Assembly (NCBI GenBank): GCA_026417115.1
Contig: JAOADW010000049.1
Location: 1-64,000 of the forward strand
DNA from: Rhodocyclaceae bacterium
GTDB lineage: Bacteria > Pseudomonadota > Gammaproteobacteria > Burkholderiales > Rhodocyclaceae
Length of the DNA stretch: 64,000 bases
Reading direction: 5' to 3'
Within the stretch, counting starts at the first letter, position 1. Each line of letters starts with the position of its first letter. Made by a program: the position numbers and the translations under genes. This document shows, one piece after another, positions 17,672-26,828 of this stretch. A model generated the notes under the pieces. That model saw only the letters and a program-made list of their open reading frames with translations. It searched no databases and was not told where the DNA came from.

Positions 17672-18580
17672 ATGACGCTTACCGAGCTCAAATACATCGT
17701 TGCCCTCGCGCGCGAACGTCATTTCGGTCGCGCCGCGGAAAAATGTTTCGTCTCGCAGCCAACCCTTTCCGTCGCGGTGAAAAAGCTCGAAGACGAGCTG
17801 GGGGTCATCCTCTTCGAACGGGGGCCGACGGAAGTCACGGTCACCCCCGCGGGCGAGCCCATCGTGCGCCAAGCCGAACGCGTGCTTGCGGAAGCCGCCC
17901 GCATCAAAGAGCTCGCGGCGACTGCAGGCGACCCCCTGCAAGGCCCCCTACGCCTGGGCGCCATCTACACGATCGGCCCCTATCTGTTCCCCCGCTTGGT
18001 GCCCAAGATCAAAGTCGCTGCGCCCAAGATGCCCCTCATGCTTTCGGAAAACTTCACGAGCAAACTCGTCGATCAGCTCAAAAGTGGGGAGCTCGACGTC
18101 GCGGTGCTCGCCCTCCCCTTGAAGGAGCCCGGTCTGGTCGCGCAGACAGTCTATGAGGAGGCTTTTCGCGTGCTCGTGCCGGCCAATCATCCGTGGCACG
18201 CACGCTCTCAGATCGAAGCGCGTGAGCTCATCGCCGAGCCCCTGCTTTTGCTCGGCCGCGGCAACTGCTTTCGTGATCAGGTCTTGGACCTTTGCGCGCA
18301 GGCCGGGGAAGGCGGGCCGCAGGTGCTCGAAGGCTCGTCGCTCGAGACCATTCGTCTGATGGTTGCCTCCGGGGTCGGCATCACGGTGATGCCCGCCTCG
18401 GCCGTCGATGCATTGCCTGCCCAAGACGCGCTCTTGCGCGTGATCCCCTTCCGCGATCCGACGCCTACGCGCCGCGTGGCGCTCGTCTGGCGCGCGACTT
18501 TCCCACGCCACCAGGCGGTGGACTTGATTCGCCGCGTCTTGCTCGACAATCTTCCCCCCGGATGCGTGCCGGCGCGCTGA
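17672..18580 (+). CDS. oxyR: Peroxide-sensing LysR-type regulator OxyR
   Basis: This 302-residue LysR-family transcription factor has an N-terminal winged helix-turn-helix (about 1-60, FGRAAEKCFVSQPTLSVAVKKLE) and a C-terminal substrate-binding-like domain. The two redox cysteines fall exactly at positions 199 and 208 in RGNCFRDQVLDLC, matching E. coli OxyR C199/C208, whose disulfide activates the protein on H2O2 exposure. This separates it from CysB, CatR and other LysR relatives. The start ATG 17672 has an AAGGAG nearby. The downstream erythromycin-esterase-like gene overlaps its 3' end by 19 bases, and dps, a classic OxyR target, follows about 1.5 kb on. Those targets are inferred, not shown. 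Confidence 0.93.
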   Translation: MTLTELKYIVALARERHFGRAAEKCFVSQPTLSVAVKKLEDELGVILFERGPTEVTVTPAGEPIVRQAERVLAEAARIKELAATAGDPLQGPLRLGAIYTIGPYLFPRLVPKIKVAAPKMPLMLSENFTSKLVDQLKSGELDVAVLALPLKEPGLVAQTVYEEAFRVLVPANHPWHARSQIEARELIAEPLLLLGRGNCFRDQVLDLCAQAGEGGPQVLEGSSLETIRLMVASGVGITVMPASAVDALPAQDALLRVIPFRDPTPTRRVALVWRATFPRHQAVDLIRRVLLDNLPPGCVPAR

Positions 18581-19890
18581 TACGCGGCGTTTCGCTGCTG
18601 ACGCTTGTCTTTTTGGCCACGCACGCCTTATGCAGCGATTGGCGCCGCCAATGCCGTCCCTGGCAAGGCACGGACGAAGATCTCGCCGTCGTGCTCGCCG
18701 ATCTCGGCAACGCCCATACCGTGATGATCGGCGAGTCCACGCATGGCACGCACGAATTCCTCGTCGAGCGCGCACGCCTTTCCCAAGCGTTGGTCGAACA
18801 CGCGCACTTCGAGGCCATCCTCATCGAAGCGCCCTGGGCGCCGCTTCTGGCTGCCGACGATTACGTGCGCAATGCGCCGCTCGCGCCGCCCAGCGCAAGG
18901 GACGTCGTCGCCAAAGTCACGGGCTTTCCGCGCTGGGTCGTGCAAACCCCTCCCTTCCTCGACTTTCTCGAAGCCTTGCGCCAACGCCCCAAGCCGCCGC
19001 GCGTTTTCGGCTTCGACCTCTATAGCCTGCCTGAATCGGCCCAGGCATTGATCGAGGCCTGGCGCGCGCTGGGGCGGGAAGACGAGGCAGAGCGCGCGGA
19101 AAAGGATCTGGCGTGTTTCTTTCGCTACCGGCCAGAGCCGATGCTCTATGGATGGGACGTCGAAACGCGCGCGGCGCCGCCATGCGGCGCCGGCGCCCGC
19201 CGGCAGCTAGCCCTCCTGCGGCTCGAGCTCGGCGATCGCGAGGACGAGGCCGCTTTCCGGCTGCGCCTGCATGCCGAAACCGTCGTGGCTGCCGAAGCCT
19301 ATTACCGCGCCATTTATCAAGCCGGCGTCTCTTCCTGGAACGTGCGCGAACGGCATCTCTTCGCGGTCATCGAGGCGGTGCGCGCGCACTTGGTCGCCCA
19401 AGGCGGCCAAGGCAAGGTGATCGTCTGGGCGCACAACACGCACGTCGGCGACGCACGCGCCACCGACATGGGCAAAGCCGGCGAGCTCTCCCTGGGCCAG
19501 CTCGCGCGCGAACGGCATGGCGCGGAAAACGTCTTTCTCCTCGGCATGACCACGCGCACGGGCACGGTGCGCGCCGCCGATGGGTGGGGTAGGCCCGATC
19601 GGGTCAAACGCTTGCTCCCTGCACGCCGACACAGCCTCAGCGCCCTCTTCGGCAGCGCCAAGCTTCCGGCCTTTTATCTGCGCCTGCGTGCAAACCCCGT
19701 CGTCTCTGCTCAATTTGGCCGCCCCTTGGCCGAGCGCGCGATCGGCGTGGTCTATTCCCCGCGCCAGGAATGGCGCGACCATTATTACTTTGCCAACCCG
19801 AGCGAGCAATTCGACGCCATGCTGCATCTCGACAAAACCCAAGCGCTCAGGGTCTTGCCGCTCAGTGACACGACGCAGGCGGCGCCATGA
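18562..19890 (+). CDS. Secreted erythromycin-esterase-family protein
   Basis: This 442-residue hydrolase of the erythromycin esterase (Ere) superfamily has an N-terminal hydrophobic signal (GVSLLTLVFLATHALCS) and the family landmarks GESTHGTHEF (catalytic His region), EAPWAPLLAADDYV, GFDLYS, and VWAHNTHVGDARATDM. The Ere family includes macrolide esterases, but most chromosomal members are of unknown function. ATG 18562 is chosen because it begins the signal peptide; the gene overlaps oxyR by 19 bases, which suggests co-transcription. Calling this an antibiotic-resistance gene would be unsafe. An envelope role under oxidative stress is possible only from context. Confidence 0.78.
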   Translation: MRAGALIRGVSLLTLVFLATHALCSDWRRQCRPWQGTDEDLAVVLADLGNAHTVMIGESTHGTHEFLVERARLSQALVEHAHFEAILIEAPWAPLLAADDYVRNAPLAPPSARDVVAKVTGFPRWVVQTPPFLDFLEALRQRPKPPRVFGFDLYSLPESAQALIEAWRALGREDEAERAEKDLACFFRYRPEPMLYGWDVETRAAPPCGAGARRQLALLRLELGDREDEAAFRLRLHAETVVAAEAYYRAIYQAGVSSWNVRERHLFAVIEAVRAHLVAQGGQGKVIVWAHNTHVGDARATDMGKAGELSLGQLARERHGAENVFLLGMTTRTGTVRAADGWGRPDRVKRLLPARRHSLSALFGSAKLPAFYLRLRANPVVSAQFGRPLAERAIGVVYSPRQEWRDHYYFANPSEQFDAMLHLDKTQALRVLPLSDTTQAAP

Positions 19891-20002
19891 CGATTCCCTT
19901 GTGCGCCAGCGCCCAACAGCGTGGCCGCCCGCTGCGCAATCATATGGCGCACGTCAGAGGCTTCTGAAAGGCAAAAGCTATCGTCATGATTGGCGCGGCT
20001 TC

Positions 20003-20032
20003 TTAGACATCGCCGTAGGCATGGGCCATAAT
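20003..20032 (+). promoter_or_regulatory. Putative sigma-70 promoter of dps
   Basis: TTAGAC (20003-20008) and CATAAT (20027-20032) are separated by 18 bases and stand about 28 bases before the dps ATG. The -10 is good and the -35 is moderate. An OxyR site could lie upstream, but I could not recognise one. Confidence 0.4.
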
Positions 20033-20060
20033 GGGATTACCTGAAGAGAGGAGAAAACCT

Positions 20061-20549
20061 ATGAAAGCGAAAAAAAGCCTATCTATCGACATCGGCATTT
20101 CCGAAGCCGATCGCGCGAAGATCGCCGAAGGCCTATCGAAGTTTCTGGCCGATAGCTTCACCCTCTACCTGATGACGCACAACTTCCACTGGAACGTCAC
20201 CGGGCCGATGTTCAACACACTCCACACGATGTTCATGGAGCAATATACCGAACAGTGGAACGCCCTCGATGCGATCGCGGAACGCATCCGCGCCTTGGGG
20301 CACCCCGCTCCCGGCAGCTTCGCCGAATATGCCAAGCTGTCTTCGATCAAAGAAGTCAAGGGCGTTCCCAAAGCCACCGAGATGATTCGCTTGCTCGTCG
20401 AAGCGCAGGAGGCCACCGCGCGCACGGCCAGGAGCCTCTTCCCGCTCGTCGAAAAGGCGAATGATCAGCCCACGCTCGACCTCTTGACCCAAAGACTCGA
20501 AATCCATGAAAAGACGGCGTGGATGCTGAGGAGCCTACTCGAAGAATAG
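20061..20549 (+). CDS. dps: Dps-type DNA-binding ferritin-like protein
   Basis: This 162-residue mini-ferritin forms dodecamers that oxidise Fe2+ with H2O2 and store iron, protecting DNA. The ferroxidase signature is visible: H43 in [12 protein letters not shown]55 in NTLHTMF, and D70/E74 in [10 protein letters not shown], with the helix C and D patterns following ([34 protein letters not shown]). Its start ATG 20061 has GAGAGGAG seven bases upstream, which decides against the longer frame from 20031. Lys residues near the N-terminus (MKAKKS) fit DNA binding. oxyR lies upstream, which is consistent with peroxide control. Confidence 0.93.
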   Translation: MKAKKSLSIDIGISEADRAKIAEGLSKFLADSFTLYLMTHNFHWNVTGPMFNTLHTMFMEQYTEQWNALDAIAERIRALGHPAPGSFAEYAKLSSIKEVKGVPKATEMIRLLVEAQEATARTARSLFPLVEKANDQPTLDLLTQRLEIHEKTAWMLRSLLEE

Positions 20550-20899
20550 ACCACGCGATCAGCTATCAATTGTTGATCGCGGTGGCGCAGCCGCAGCGGC
20601 TCACGATCGGCCGGCTAGGCGTATTCGCCTTCCCTGCCGGCCGTTACGTCTATACCGGTTCGGCCCGTCGTGGCCTGGAAAATCGCATCGCCCGTCATCT
20701 GCAACGTGAGAAGCGGCTTTACTGGCATATCGATTTCCTCCTCGTAGCGCCTCATGTGAGCGTCCTCGAGGTGCGGCGCTCCGCCATGCCCGAATGCTGC
20801 CTCAACCAGCGCACGCCCGGCTGCATCCTCGTGCCGGGATTTGGCGCCACGGATTGCCGCGACGGCTGCGTCAGCCATCTCAAGTATCTCGGCCCCTAG
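20519..20899 (+). CDS. DUF123 / GIY-YIG-family small protein
   Basis: This protein of about 126 residues has the DUF123 pattern: [46 protein letters not shown]. The GRYVYTGSA segment corresponds to the GIY-YIG motif, followed by the conserved Arg-His and WHIDxLL. These proteins are often fused to or found beside endonuclease III, and their role is unclear. It starts with GTG 20519, inside the dps 3' end (31-base overlap); a later TTG near 20570 is also possible, so the N-terminus is uncertain. Its last 20 bases overlap the convergent alpha/beta-hydrolase gene. The C-terminus carries Cys residues ([12 protein letters not shown]...DCRDGC). Confidence 0.78.
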   Translation: MDAEEPTRRIDHAISYQLLIAVAQPQRLTIGRLGVFAFPAGRYVYTGSARRGLENRIARHLQREKRLYWHIDFLLVAPHVSVLEVRRSAMPECCLNQRTPGCILVPGFGATDCRDGCVSHLKYLGP

Positions 20900-21743
20900 C
20901 AGCCGGCTGCCCTCCCCCGACGCGTGCGTCATGGCGCTGCAGCCAGTCGGCGAGCGCTTGGGCGGCTCTTTGCCATCCGCTTTCGAGCATCAGCCCGTGG
21001 CCGAGGCCGGAGATGATCGTCGCTTTCACCCCATAGGTGCGCGCCGTCATCTCGACGCTCGCAGGCGGAATGATTTGGTCATATTCGGCGCCCATCACGA
21101 AAAGGGCTTCCCTGCCGCAGGGCAGATGCGCCAAGACGCGAGCCGTATGAGGCAAAGAAAAGAGCATCATGTCCCAAATCGCGCGATGCGATTCCGGCTG
21201 GGAAAGCCGCAGATAGCGCGCCAAATCGGCTGGCGCGAGAGGCTCATGGAAGAGGGCCTCGCGCAGAGTCTCGAAAGCCCCGCGTCCGCCGCTCAATAGC
21301 CGGTTGAGATCGACGAGCAGTCGGGGCCTCGCCAGCCACATCGACACCGCGGGCCCCGCCAGCCCCTGGGGAGGGACTGCACACATCAACACCGCCGCCG
21401 GCGCTTCATGGGTTTCGAGGTATTTCTGCACCACGAAGCCCCCCATCGAATGGCCGATCAAAATGGGCTTCTCGCCGAGGCTTCCCACGACTTTGGCGAC
21501 ATCGGTCACGTAATCGGCAATCGAAAGCGCGTCGAGCCGTTCGCGGCCCCGGCTACGACCATGTCCCGAGAGCGAGAGGGCATGCGCGTTCCATCCCTGT
21601 GCGGCGAAATAGGGAAGGAAATGCTCACTCCAGCACCAGGCGCCCGCGTAGGCGCCGTGGACGAACAGCAAGGGAGGCCGAGCGCTGCCGGATGTGGGCC
21701 GAACCGAAAGGAGTTCGAGCCCGTCGATGAAAGCACTCTCCAT
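20880..21743 (-). CDS. Alpha/beta-hydrolase in the phaC operon
   Basis: This 287-residue hydrolase has the alpha/beta fold landmarks: oxyanion region LLFVHGAYAGAWCW, nucleophile elbow GHSMGG (Ser99), an acid candidate in MGAEYDQIIPP and catalytic His in SGLGHGLMLESGW. It lies 43 bases downstream of phaC on the same strand, so it is likely co-transcribed. PHA-related alpha/beta hydrolases exist, but no PHA-depolymerase lipase box is seen that would prove a link; it may act on a different ester. The 3' end overlaps the DUF123 gene by 20 bases. The signature is strong and the substrate is unknown. Confidence 0.8.
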   Translation of the reverse strand: MESAFIDGLELLSVRPTSGSARPPLLFVHGAYAGAWCWSEHFLPYFAAQGWNAHALSLSGHGRSRGRERLDALSIADYVTDVAKVVGSLGEKPILIGHSMGGFVVQKYLETHEAPAAVLMCAVPPQGLAGPAVSMWLARPRLLVDLNRLLSGGRGAFETLREALFHEPLAPADLARYLRLSQPESHRAIWDMMLFSLPHTARVLAHLPCGREALFVMGAEYDQIIPPASVEMTARTYGVKATIISGLGHGLMLESGWQRAAQALADWLQRHDARVGGGQPAARGRDT

Positions 21744-21786
21744 GCGTCTGCCTTGGCAGGCGCGTTCTCAGCCACTCGCCTATCGA

Positions 21787-23595
21787 TCAGCGCGGCGCAT
21801 CGAGCCGGAACTTCACATACGATCCCGGCGCATCTTCGAGCACCGGCAGCACTCCCTTGGCCGGATCGCGCGCGGGCACACGCTTGTCGTTCAAGCCAGC
21901 AATCCAAGCCTGCCAATCGCTCCACCAGGAACCTTCCTGCTGCGTCGCACCGTCGAGCCACGCCTCTGGAGTTTCTGGCAAGGGCTGGAGCGGATTGGTC
22001 CAATAGCCATATTTGTTCGCGGATGGCGGATTGACGATGCCCGCGATGTGCCCCGACCCCCCCAAGACGAACCGGGTGGCGCCTGAGAGCAAGCGCGCGC
22101 CGAGATAGGTGCTCTGCCAGGGGGCGATATGGTCTTCGAGGGTAGAAATGAAGTAGGCAGGGGCCTTGATCTTCCGGAGGTCGATCGGCACGCCCGCCAA
22201 GGTGATGCCGCCGGGCTCCTTGAGGAGATTCTTCATATACATGTTGCGCAGGTAGAAGCTGTGCATCGCCGCCGGCATGCGTGTGGAATCAGAGTTCCAG
22301 TAAAGCAGATCGAAGGGGAAGGGCTCCTTGCCCAACAGATAATTGTTGACGACGAACGACCAAATGAGGTCATTGGCGCGCAACAGGTTGAACGTCGTCG
22401 CCATCTCGGAGCCCTCGAGATACCCCCGCTCGCTCATTTTCTTCTCGAGGCGAGCCACCTGCTCTTCGTCGATGAACACGCCAAGCTCGCCGGGAATCGA
22501 AAAATCGAGCATCGTGGTGAAGAAGGTCAGAGACGCGAGGCGATTGTCGCGTTTGGCCGCAAGATATGCCGCGGTGGTGCCCAGCAGGGTGCCCCCCAGG
22601 CAGTAGCCGACGGCATTGAGCTTTTTCTCCCCGGTCTGCTCGCAGACCTTGTCGATGGCCGCGATCGCCCCTTCGAGCAAGTAGTCCTCGAAGGTCTTCT
22701 GCGCCAGCCGTTCGTCGGGATTGACCCATGAAATGCAAAAGACCGTGTGCCCCTGGTCTGCGCACCATTTGATGAAGGAATTCTTTTCGCGCAGATCGAG
22801 GATGTAATACTTGTTGATCCAGGGCGGCACGATCAAAAGCGGTCGCTGGAATTGGGTCGCGGTGCTCGGCGCATAGTGCAAGAGCTGGATCAAATCGTTC
22901 TGAAACACGACCTTGCCGGGCGTCGTGGCGATGTTCTTGCCGAGCTCGAAGGCTTTCGCATCCGTCATTGCGATCTTGAGCTGACCATCGCCGGCTTCGA
23001 GATCTCGCAGCAGGTTGTTCAATCCCTTGATCAAATTCTGCCCGTGGCTTTTCACCGTTTCGCGCAGCACCTCGGGGTTGGTATGGAGAAAATTCGAGGG
23101 AGAGAGCGCATCGATGAATTGCCGGGTGTAGAAATTGACCTTTTGCTGCGTCTTCGGGTCCAGGCCTTCGATGCAACAGACAGTGTCATGGATGTGACGC
23201 GCAGCGATCAGGTAGGACTGCTTGATGAAGTCGAACAAGAAATGCTCTTCCCATTGTTCGTCTTTGAAGCGCTTGTCGCTTTTCGCGGGGGTGGCGATGG
23301 GGGGCGTCTTGATGCCCCAAAAGCGCAGCAGCGAATGCTGCCAGAGCGAAAAATAGTCCCAGACGAGATTCATCTGCGCCTGCGCGAGCTTATACGGATT
23401 GGCGAGCAATTTCGCCATCATTTCCATGAACGCCTGAGCGACGCCCAGTTCGTCTTGGGGTAAGGGCACGCCTTGGCGCGTCGATCGCGTCAAGTGCTTT
23501 TGCAGGATCTTGGCCGACCTCTCGGCGACTTCCGCATAAACCTTGGCGACTTCTTTGGGGTCGGGCAGCGATTTTTCTTCGGTATTCGGGGTCAT
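21787..23595 (-). CDS. phaC: Class I poly(3-hydroxyalkanoate) synthase
   Basis: This 602-residue synthase polymerises (R)-3-hydroxyacyl-CoA, mainly 3-hydroxybutyryl-CoA, into PHA at the granule surface. It has the N-terminal PhaC_N domain (about 60-240), the lipase-like box G-x-C-x-G-G in NAVGYCLGGTLL (C332, the active-site Cys), the catalytic Asp in STLEDHIAPWQ and His in LGGSGHIAGIVNPP, plus the Trp-rich C-terminus. Class I length and the absence of PhaE/PhaR fit a short-chain synthase. ATG 23595 has AAGGAGAG just upstream. The MBL gene precedes it by 21 bases and an alpha/beta hydrolase follows, so the three look like one operon. phaB and phasins are not nearby. Confidence 0.95.
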   Translation of the reverse strand: MTPNTEEKSLPDPKEVAKVYAEVAERSAKILQKHLTRSTRQGVPLPQDELGVAQAFMEMMAKLLANPYKLAQAQMNLVWDYFSLWQHSLLRFWGIKTPPIATPAKSDKRFKDEQWEEHFLFDFIKQSYLIAARHIHDTVCCIEGLDPKTQQKVNFYTRQFIDALSPSNFLHTNPEVLRETVKSHGQNLIKGLNNLLRDLEAGDGQLKIAMTDAKAFELGKNIATTPGKVVFQNDLIQLLHYAPSTATQFQRPLLIVPPWINKYYILDLREKNSFIKWCADQGHTVFCISWVNPDERLAQKTFEDYLLEGAIAAIDKVCEQTGEKKLNAVGYCLGGTLLGTTAAYLAAKRDNRLASLTFFTTMLDFSIPGELGVFIDEEQVARLEKKMSERGYLEGSEMATTFNLLRANDLIWSFVVNNYLLGKEPFPFDLLYWNSDSTRMPAAMHSFYLRNMYMKNLLKEPGGITLAGVPIDLRKIKAPAYFISTLEDHIAPWQSTYLGARLLSGATRFVLGGSGHIAGIVNPPSANKYGYWTNPLQPLPETPEAWLDGATQQEGSWWSDWQAWIAGLNDKRVPARDPAKGVLPVLEDAPGSYVKFRLDAPR

Positions 23596-23616
23596 AGGTC
23601 TCTCCTTGTTCGAGGT

Positions 23617-24627
23617 CTATACGGATCGATAACGGATGACGCCGTTCTCCTCATGAGCGCTCAAGACGCCCTTTCTTTCGAGGTGAATGAGATGCGCGAT
23701 GGCTTCGCCCATGGCAAACATCGTCTGGTGGGCATCGGTGATGGCGCGACCAAACAGCACGTCAAGGAGGTCGGCAGCCGAGCGGGGGGTATCTCGACAC
23801 GCCAGCGCAAGCTCGTCACAACGCGCGGCGTGATGCGCCACGAGCGCCGCGATGCGCTCGCGATGGCCGTGGAAGGGAAGCCCGTGCGCCGGCAACACCA
23901 GCGTATCGTCGGGCAGATCGTGAAAGCGCATGAGCGAAGACAAGAATTGATCGAGCGCATCGAAGATGGGGGCCGCCGCATAGCTGCTGACATTGGTCGA
24001 GATCTTCGGCAGCAGCATGTCGCCTGCAATCAACACCCCTAAAGCCTCGCAATACAGGCTCATGTGCTCGGGCGCATGGCCGAAGCCGACGATCACCCGC
24101 CAGTCATGGCGTCCGATGCGGATGACATCGCCATCGAAGACGCGTTGAAAGCGGGTAGGCAGCTTCGTCACGCCTTGACGATAAGCATTCCCGCGCGCGC
24201 GCAGCGCCGCCGCGCGTGCTTCATCGAGGCCATGGCGTCGGTAGAACTCGATCATCGTCGCGAAATCGAAAGGCGCAATGCCCGCCCAGACGAGGTGCGC
24301 CGTCAAGAATTCCCCTTGCGTCATGGCCAGGGGCGCCTCGTAGCGCTCTTCCAGCCAGGCAGCGAGCCCCAGGTGGTCGGGATGGAAATGGGTGACCCAC
24401 AGGCGCGTCAATCGCTTTCCCTCGAGCGCCTGGCGCCATGCCGCCTGCGTCTCGGCAAGCGCATAACCGGTATCGACGGCGCAATAGCCGCCTTCGTCTT
24501 CGATGAGCCAGAGATTGACGTGGTCGAGCGCAAACGGCAGCGGCATGCGCAGCCAAAACACCCCGTCGGCGACCTCCTGGGCCTGCCCGGGGATGGGACA
24601 TATTGAGAAAGGATAGTGAAATGGCAT
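23617..24627 (-). CDS. Metallo-beta-lactamase-fold hydrolase, first gene of the phaC run
   Basis: This is a 336-residue MBL-fold enzyme. Metal ligands are visible: THFHPDHLG (H80, H82, D84, H85), a His in GFGHAPEHMSLY, Asp in LIAGDMLLP and a His in LPAHGLPFHGH. The N-terminus EVADGVFWLRMPLPFALDHVNLWLIED is typical of thioesterase- or lactonase-like MBL proteins, often found near acyl-CoA genes. ATG 24627 is the conserved start; upstream open frame runs antisense through liuR and is not coding. It is divergent from liuR across a 78-base intergenic region and precedes phaC by 21 bases. An acyl-CoA thioester hydrolase role is plausible but unproven. Confidence 0.82.
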   Translation of the reverse strand: MPFHYPFSICPIPGQAQEVADGVFWLRMPLPFALDHVNLWLIEDEGGYCAVDTGYALAETQAAWRQALEGKRLTRLWVTHFHPDHLGLAAWLEERYEAPLAMTQGEFLTAHLVWAGIAPFDFATMIEFYRRHGLDEARAAALRARGNAYRQGVTKLPTRFQRVFDGDVIRIGRHDWRVIVGFGHAPEHMSLYCEALGVLIAGDMLLPKISTNVSSYAAAPIFDALDQFLSSLMRFHDLPDDTLVLPAHGLPFHGHRERIAALVAHHAARCDELALACRDTPRSAADLLDVLFGRAITDAHQTMFAMGEAIAHLIHLERKGVLSAHEENGVIRYRSV

Positions 24628-24705
24628 CGCGCCGAAAGTCACATTGCTGTCATGCGGAAATTCTGTTTTACTGCAGTTTAACCGAAAAGAAAGCAGGATA
24701 TTGCA

Positions 24706-25143
24706 GTGCAGCAAAAAACTCGTACTCCCTCTCGCTCGCCAGCGCACGGCGAGGAAAGACATTATTCCATCGCCGAACTCGCGCGTGAGTTCGGCGTCAC
24801 GCCGCGAGCGATCCGCCATTATGAGGAGCAAGGGCTCCTCGAGCCCAAGCGCATGGGGCAACAGCGCATCTACACGCGCCGTGACAGAACTCGGCTCAAG
24901 CTCACCCTGCGCGGCAGGCGACTCGGACTGTCGCTTGCCGAAATCAAGGAGTTGCTCGACATGTACGACACGGCGCCTGAATCGACGCAGCTGGTTCGCT
25001 TTCTCGAGGTGCTCGCCGTACGGCGCGCCCGGCTCGAACAGCAGCGCGAAGACATCGAGGCGGTGCTCAAGGAAATCGATCAGCTCGAACGTCAGTGCCG
25101 CGACCTGCTCGATGCCCAAGCGTCCTGCGCCGAGGATAGTTGA
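24706..25143 (+). CDS. liuR: MerR-family regulator of leucine/isovalerate catabolism, LiuR type
   Basis: This 145-residue MerR-family activator/repressor has an N-terminal winged helix (YSIAELAREFGVTPRAIRHYEEQGLLEPKR) and a C-terminal helix of about 90 residues, with coiled-coil character (LEQQREDIEAVLKEIDQLERQCRDLL), for dimerisation. LiuR proteins control branched-chain amino-acid degradation genes in many beta- and gammaproteobacteria; this one lies directly before the liu genes. The start is a GTG at 24706. No cysteine pattern for metal sensing is seen, apart from two terminal Cys. A palindrome overlapping its stop codon and the next promoter (separate entry) is a likely binding site. Acyl-CoA effector sensing is known in the family only. 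Confidence 0.88.
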   Translation: MQQKTRTPSRSPAHGEERHYSIAELAREFGVTPRAIRHYEEQGLLEPKRMGQQRIYTRRDRTRLKLTLRGRRLGLSLAEIKELLDMYDTAPESTQLVRFLEVLAVRRARLEQQREDIEAVLKEIDQLERQCRDLLDAQASCAEDS

Positions 25144-25167
25144 CGTTGACGTAAACGTCAATACAAT
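25140..25167 (+). promoter_or_regulatory. liu promoter with LiuR-type operator in the spacer
   Basis: TTGACG (25140-25145) and TACAAT (25162-25167) flank a 16-base near-palindrome, TTGACGTAAACGTCAA, at 25146-25161 (arms TTGACGT and ACGTCAA, two-base centre). The palindrome fills the spacer exactly, as expected for a MerR-family operator, and it stands 19 bases before the thioesterase ATG with AGGAGG between them. The dyad is seen; LiuR binding is inferred. Confidence 0.7.
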
Positions 25168-25186
25168 CCTGTGCAGGAGGAGCGAA

Positions 25187-25675
25187 ATGGACGATCTCGC
25201 GCACTGCCCGCCGCCGCGCTTCGAGGCGCGCGACCCCCACTGGCGGGAAAAGGTGGAAAAGAGCTTCGCGCGTCAAGGCATCATGGCCTTTCTGGGAGCC
25301 CAGTTGTACGACGTCTGGCCGGGCGGCTGCGAGATTCGCTTGCCTTTTCGTCCCGAGCTGTGCCAACAGCATGGCTATTTCCACGCCGGCGTCACCGCCA
25401 CCGTCGTCGATAGCGCGGCAGGCTATGCGGGCTTCACTCTGATGCCCGCCCACACCTCCGTGCTCACGGTGGAGTTCAAGATCAATTTGCTCGCGCCGGC
25501 CGACGGTGAAGCCTTGATCGCACGCGGCGAAGTCGTGAAGCCAGGCAAGCATCTCGTCATCACCCAGGGACGCGCTTGGGTCGTCAAAGAAGGCCGACCT
25601 ACCCTGTGTGCATTGATGCAACAAACCTTGATGACTATGTATGGCAAATCGGAGACATCCCATGATCGGTCTTGA
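25187..25675 (+). CDS. PaaI-type hotdog-fold thioesterase
   Basis: This 162-residue cytosolic hotdog-fold protein has the PaaI landmarks: [31 protein letters not shown], with the His-Gly...Asp catalytic region, and [12 protein letters not shown]. It likely hydrolyses acyl-CoA thioesters that build up during branched-chain acid breakdown, releasing CoA. It is the first gene after the liu promoter, with AGGAGG eight bases before ATG 25187, and it overlaps the isovaleryl-CoA dehydrogenase by 14 bases. That position suggests a housekeeping role in relieving stalled CoA pools. The family is clear; the substrate is not. Confidence 0.85.
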   Translation: MDDLAHCPPPRFEARDPHWREKVEKSFARQGIMAFLGAQLYDVWPGGCEIRLPFRPELCQQHGYFHAGVTATVVDSAAGYAGFTLMPAHTSVLTVEFKINLLAPADGEALIARGEVVKPGKHLVITQGRAWVVKEGRPTLCALMQQTLMTMYGKSETSHDRS

Positions 25676-26828
25676 TTTTCAACTTGGCGAAGAAATCGAG
25701 ATGTTGCGCGCCACGGTTGCCGCGTTCGCAGCCAAGGAAATCGCGCCGCGCGCCGCGCAGATCGATCGCGAGAACCTCTTTCCAGCCGATCTCTGGAAAA
25801 AATTCGGCGCGCTGGGCTTGCTGGGCATCACGGTGCCGGAAGAAGACGGGGGCTCGAATCTCGGCTATCTCGCCCATATCGTCGCGATGGAAGAAATCTC
25901 GCGCGCCTCGGCGGCAGTCGGGCTTTCGTATGGCGCCCATTCGAATCTGTGCGTCAATCAGATTTGCCGCCATGGCACTGCCGAACAAAAGCGACGCTAC
26001 CTGCCGAAGCTCGTGGCCGGTGAATACGTCGGCGCTTTGGCGATGTCCGAGCCCAACGCCGGTTCGGATGTCGTCTCGATGCAGCTGAGGGCCGAGAAGA
26101 AAGGCGACCGTTATTTGCTCAATGGCGCAAAGATGTGGATCACCAACGGCGGCGATGCCGACGTGCTGGTGGTCTATGCAAAGACCGACCCAGCGGCAGG
26201 CGCAAAGGGCATCACCGCATTCATCGTCGAAAAAGGCTTCAAAGGGTTCTCCCATGGGGCGCATCTCGACAAGCTCGGCATGCGCGGCTCGAACACCTAC
26301 CCGCTTTTCTTTGACGACTGTGAGGTGCCTGTCGAAAACGTGCTCGGCGGCGTCGGCAATGGCGTCAGGGTGCTGATGAGCGGTCTCGATTACGAACGGG
26401 CGGTGCTGGCAGGCGGCCCCTTGGGGATCATGGCCGCCTGCATGGATCTCGTGTTGCCCTATATCCATGCGCGCAAGCAATTCGGCCAGCCGATCGGCGA
26501 ATTTCAGCTGATGCAGGGCAAGATCGCCGACATGTACACCGCTTGGCAGGCTTCCCGCGCCTATGTCTATGCCGTCGGGAAGGCCTGTGACGCCGGCGAG
26601 CATAGCCGTCGTCTGCGCAAGGACGCGGCGGGCGCCATCCTTTTCGCCGCCGAAAGGGCCACGTGGATGGCCGGCGAAGCGATCCAGATCCTCGGCGGCA
26701 ACGGCTACGTCAATGAATTTCCGGCCGGTCGTCTCTGGCGCGACGCCAAGCTCTATGAAATCGGCGCCGGCACTTCGGAAATCCGCCGCATGCTCATCGG
26801 TCGGGAGCTCTATCATGAAACCGCCTGA
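25662..26828 (+). CDS. liuA: Isovaleryl-CoA dehydrogenase
   Basis: This 388-residue FAD-dependent acyl-CoA dehydrogenase oxidises isovaleryl-CoA to 3-methylcrotonyl-CoA, passing electrons to ETF. Landmarks are [34 protein letters not shown], the FAD site [14 protein letters not shown], and [17 protein letters not shown]. The catalytic base of this branch is the Glu in [26 protein letters not shown] enzymes carry theirs near the C-terminus, and here that segment reads [19 protein letters not shown] 25662 fits the family N-terminus ([11 protein letters not shown]) and overlaps the thioesterase by 14 bases. It heads the leucine pathway here, before the carboxylase genes. Confidence 0.93.
   Translation: MIGLDFQLGEEIEMLRATVAAFAAKEIAPRAAQIDRENLFPADLWKKFGALGLLGITVPEEDGGSNLGYLAHIVAMEEISRASAAVGLSYGAHSNLCVNQICRHGTAEQKRRYLPKLVAGEYVGALAMSEPNAGSDVVSMQLRAEKKGDRYLLNGAKMWITNGGDADVLVVYAKTDPAAGAKGITAFIVEKGFKGFSHGAHLDKLGMRGSNTYPLFFDDCEVPVENVLGGVGNGVRVLMSGLDYERAVLAGGPLGIMAACMDLVLPYIHARKQFGQPIGEFQLMQGKIADMYTAWQASRAYVYAVGKACDAGEHSRRLRKDAAGAILFAAERATWMAGEAIQILGGNGYVNEFPAGRLWRDAKLYEIGAGTSEIRRMLIGRELYHETA

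Noticed and set aside
18562..19890. Macrolide resistance gene
   Set aside because: Only family-level similarity to erythromycin esterases; chromosomal context beside oxyR and no mobile DNA.
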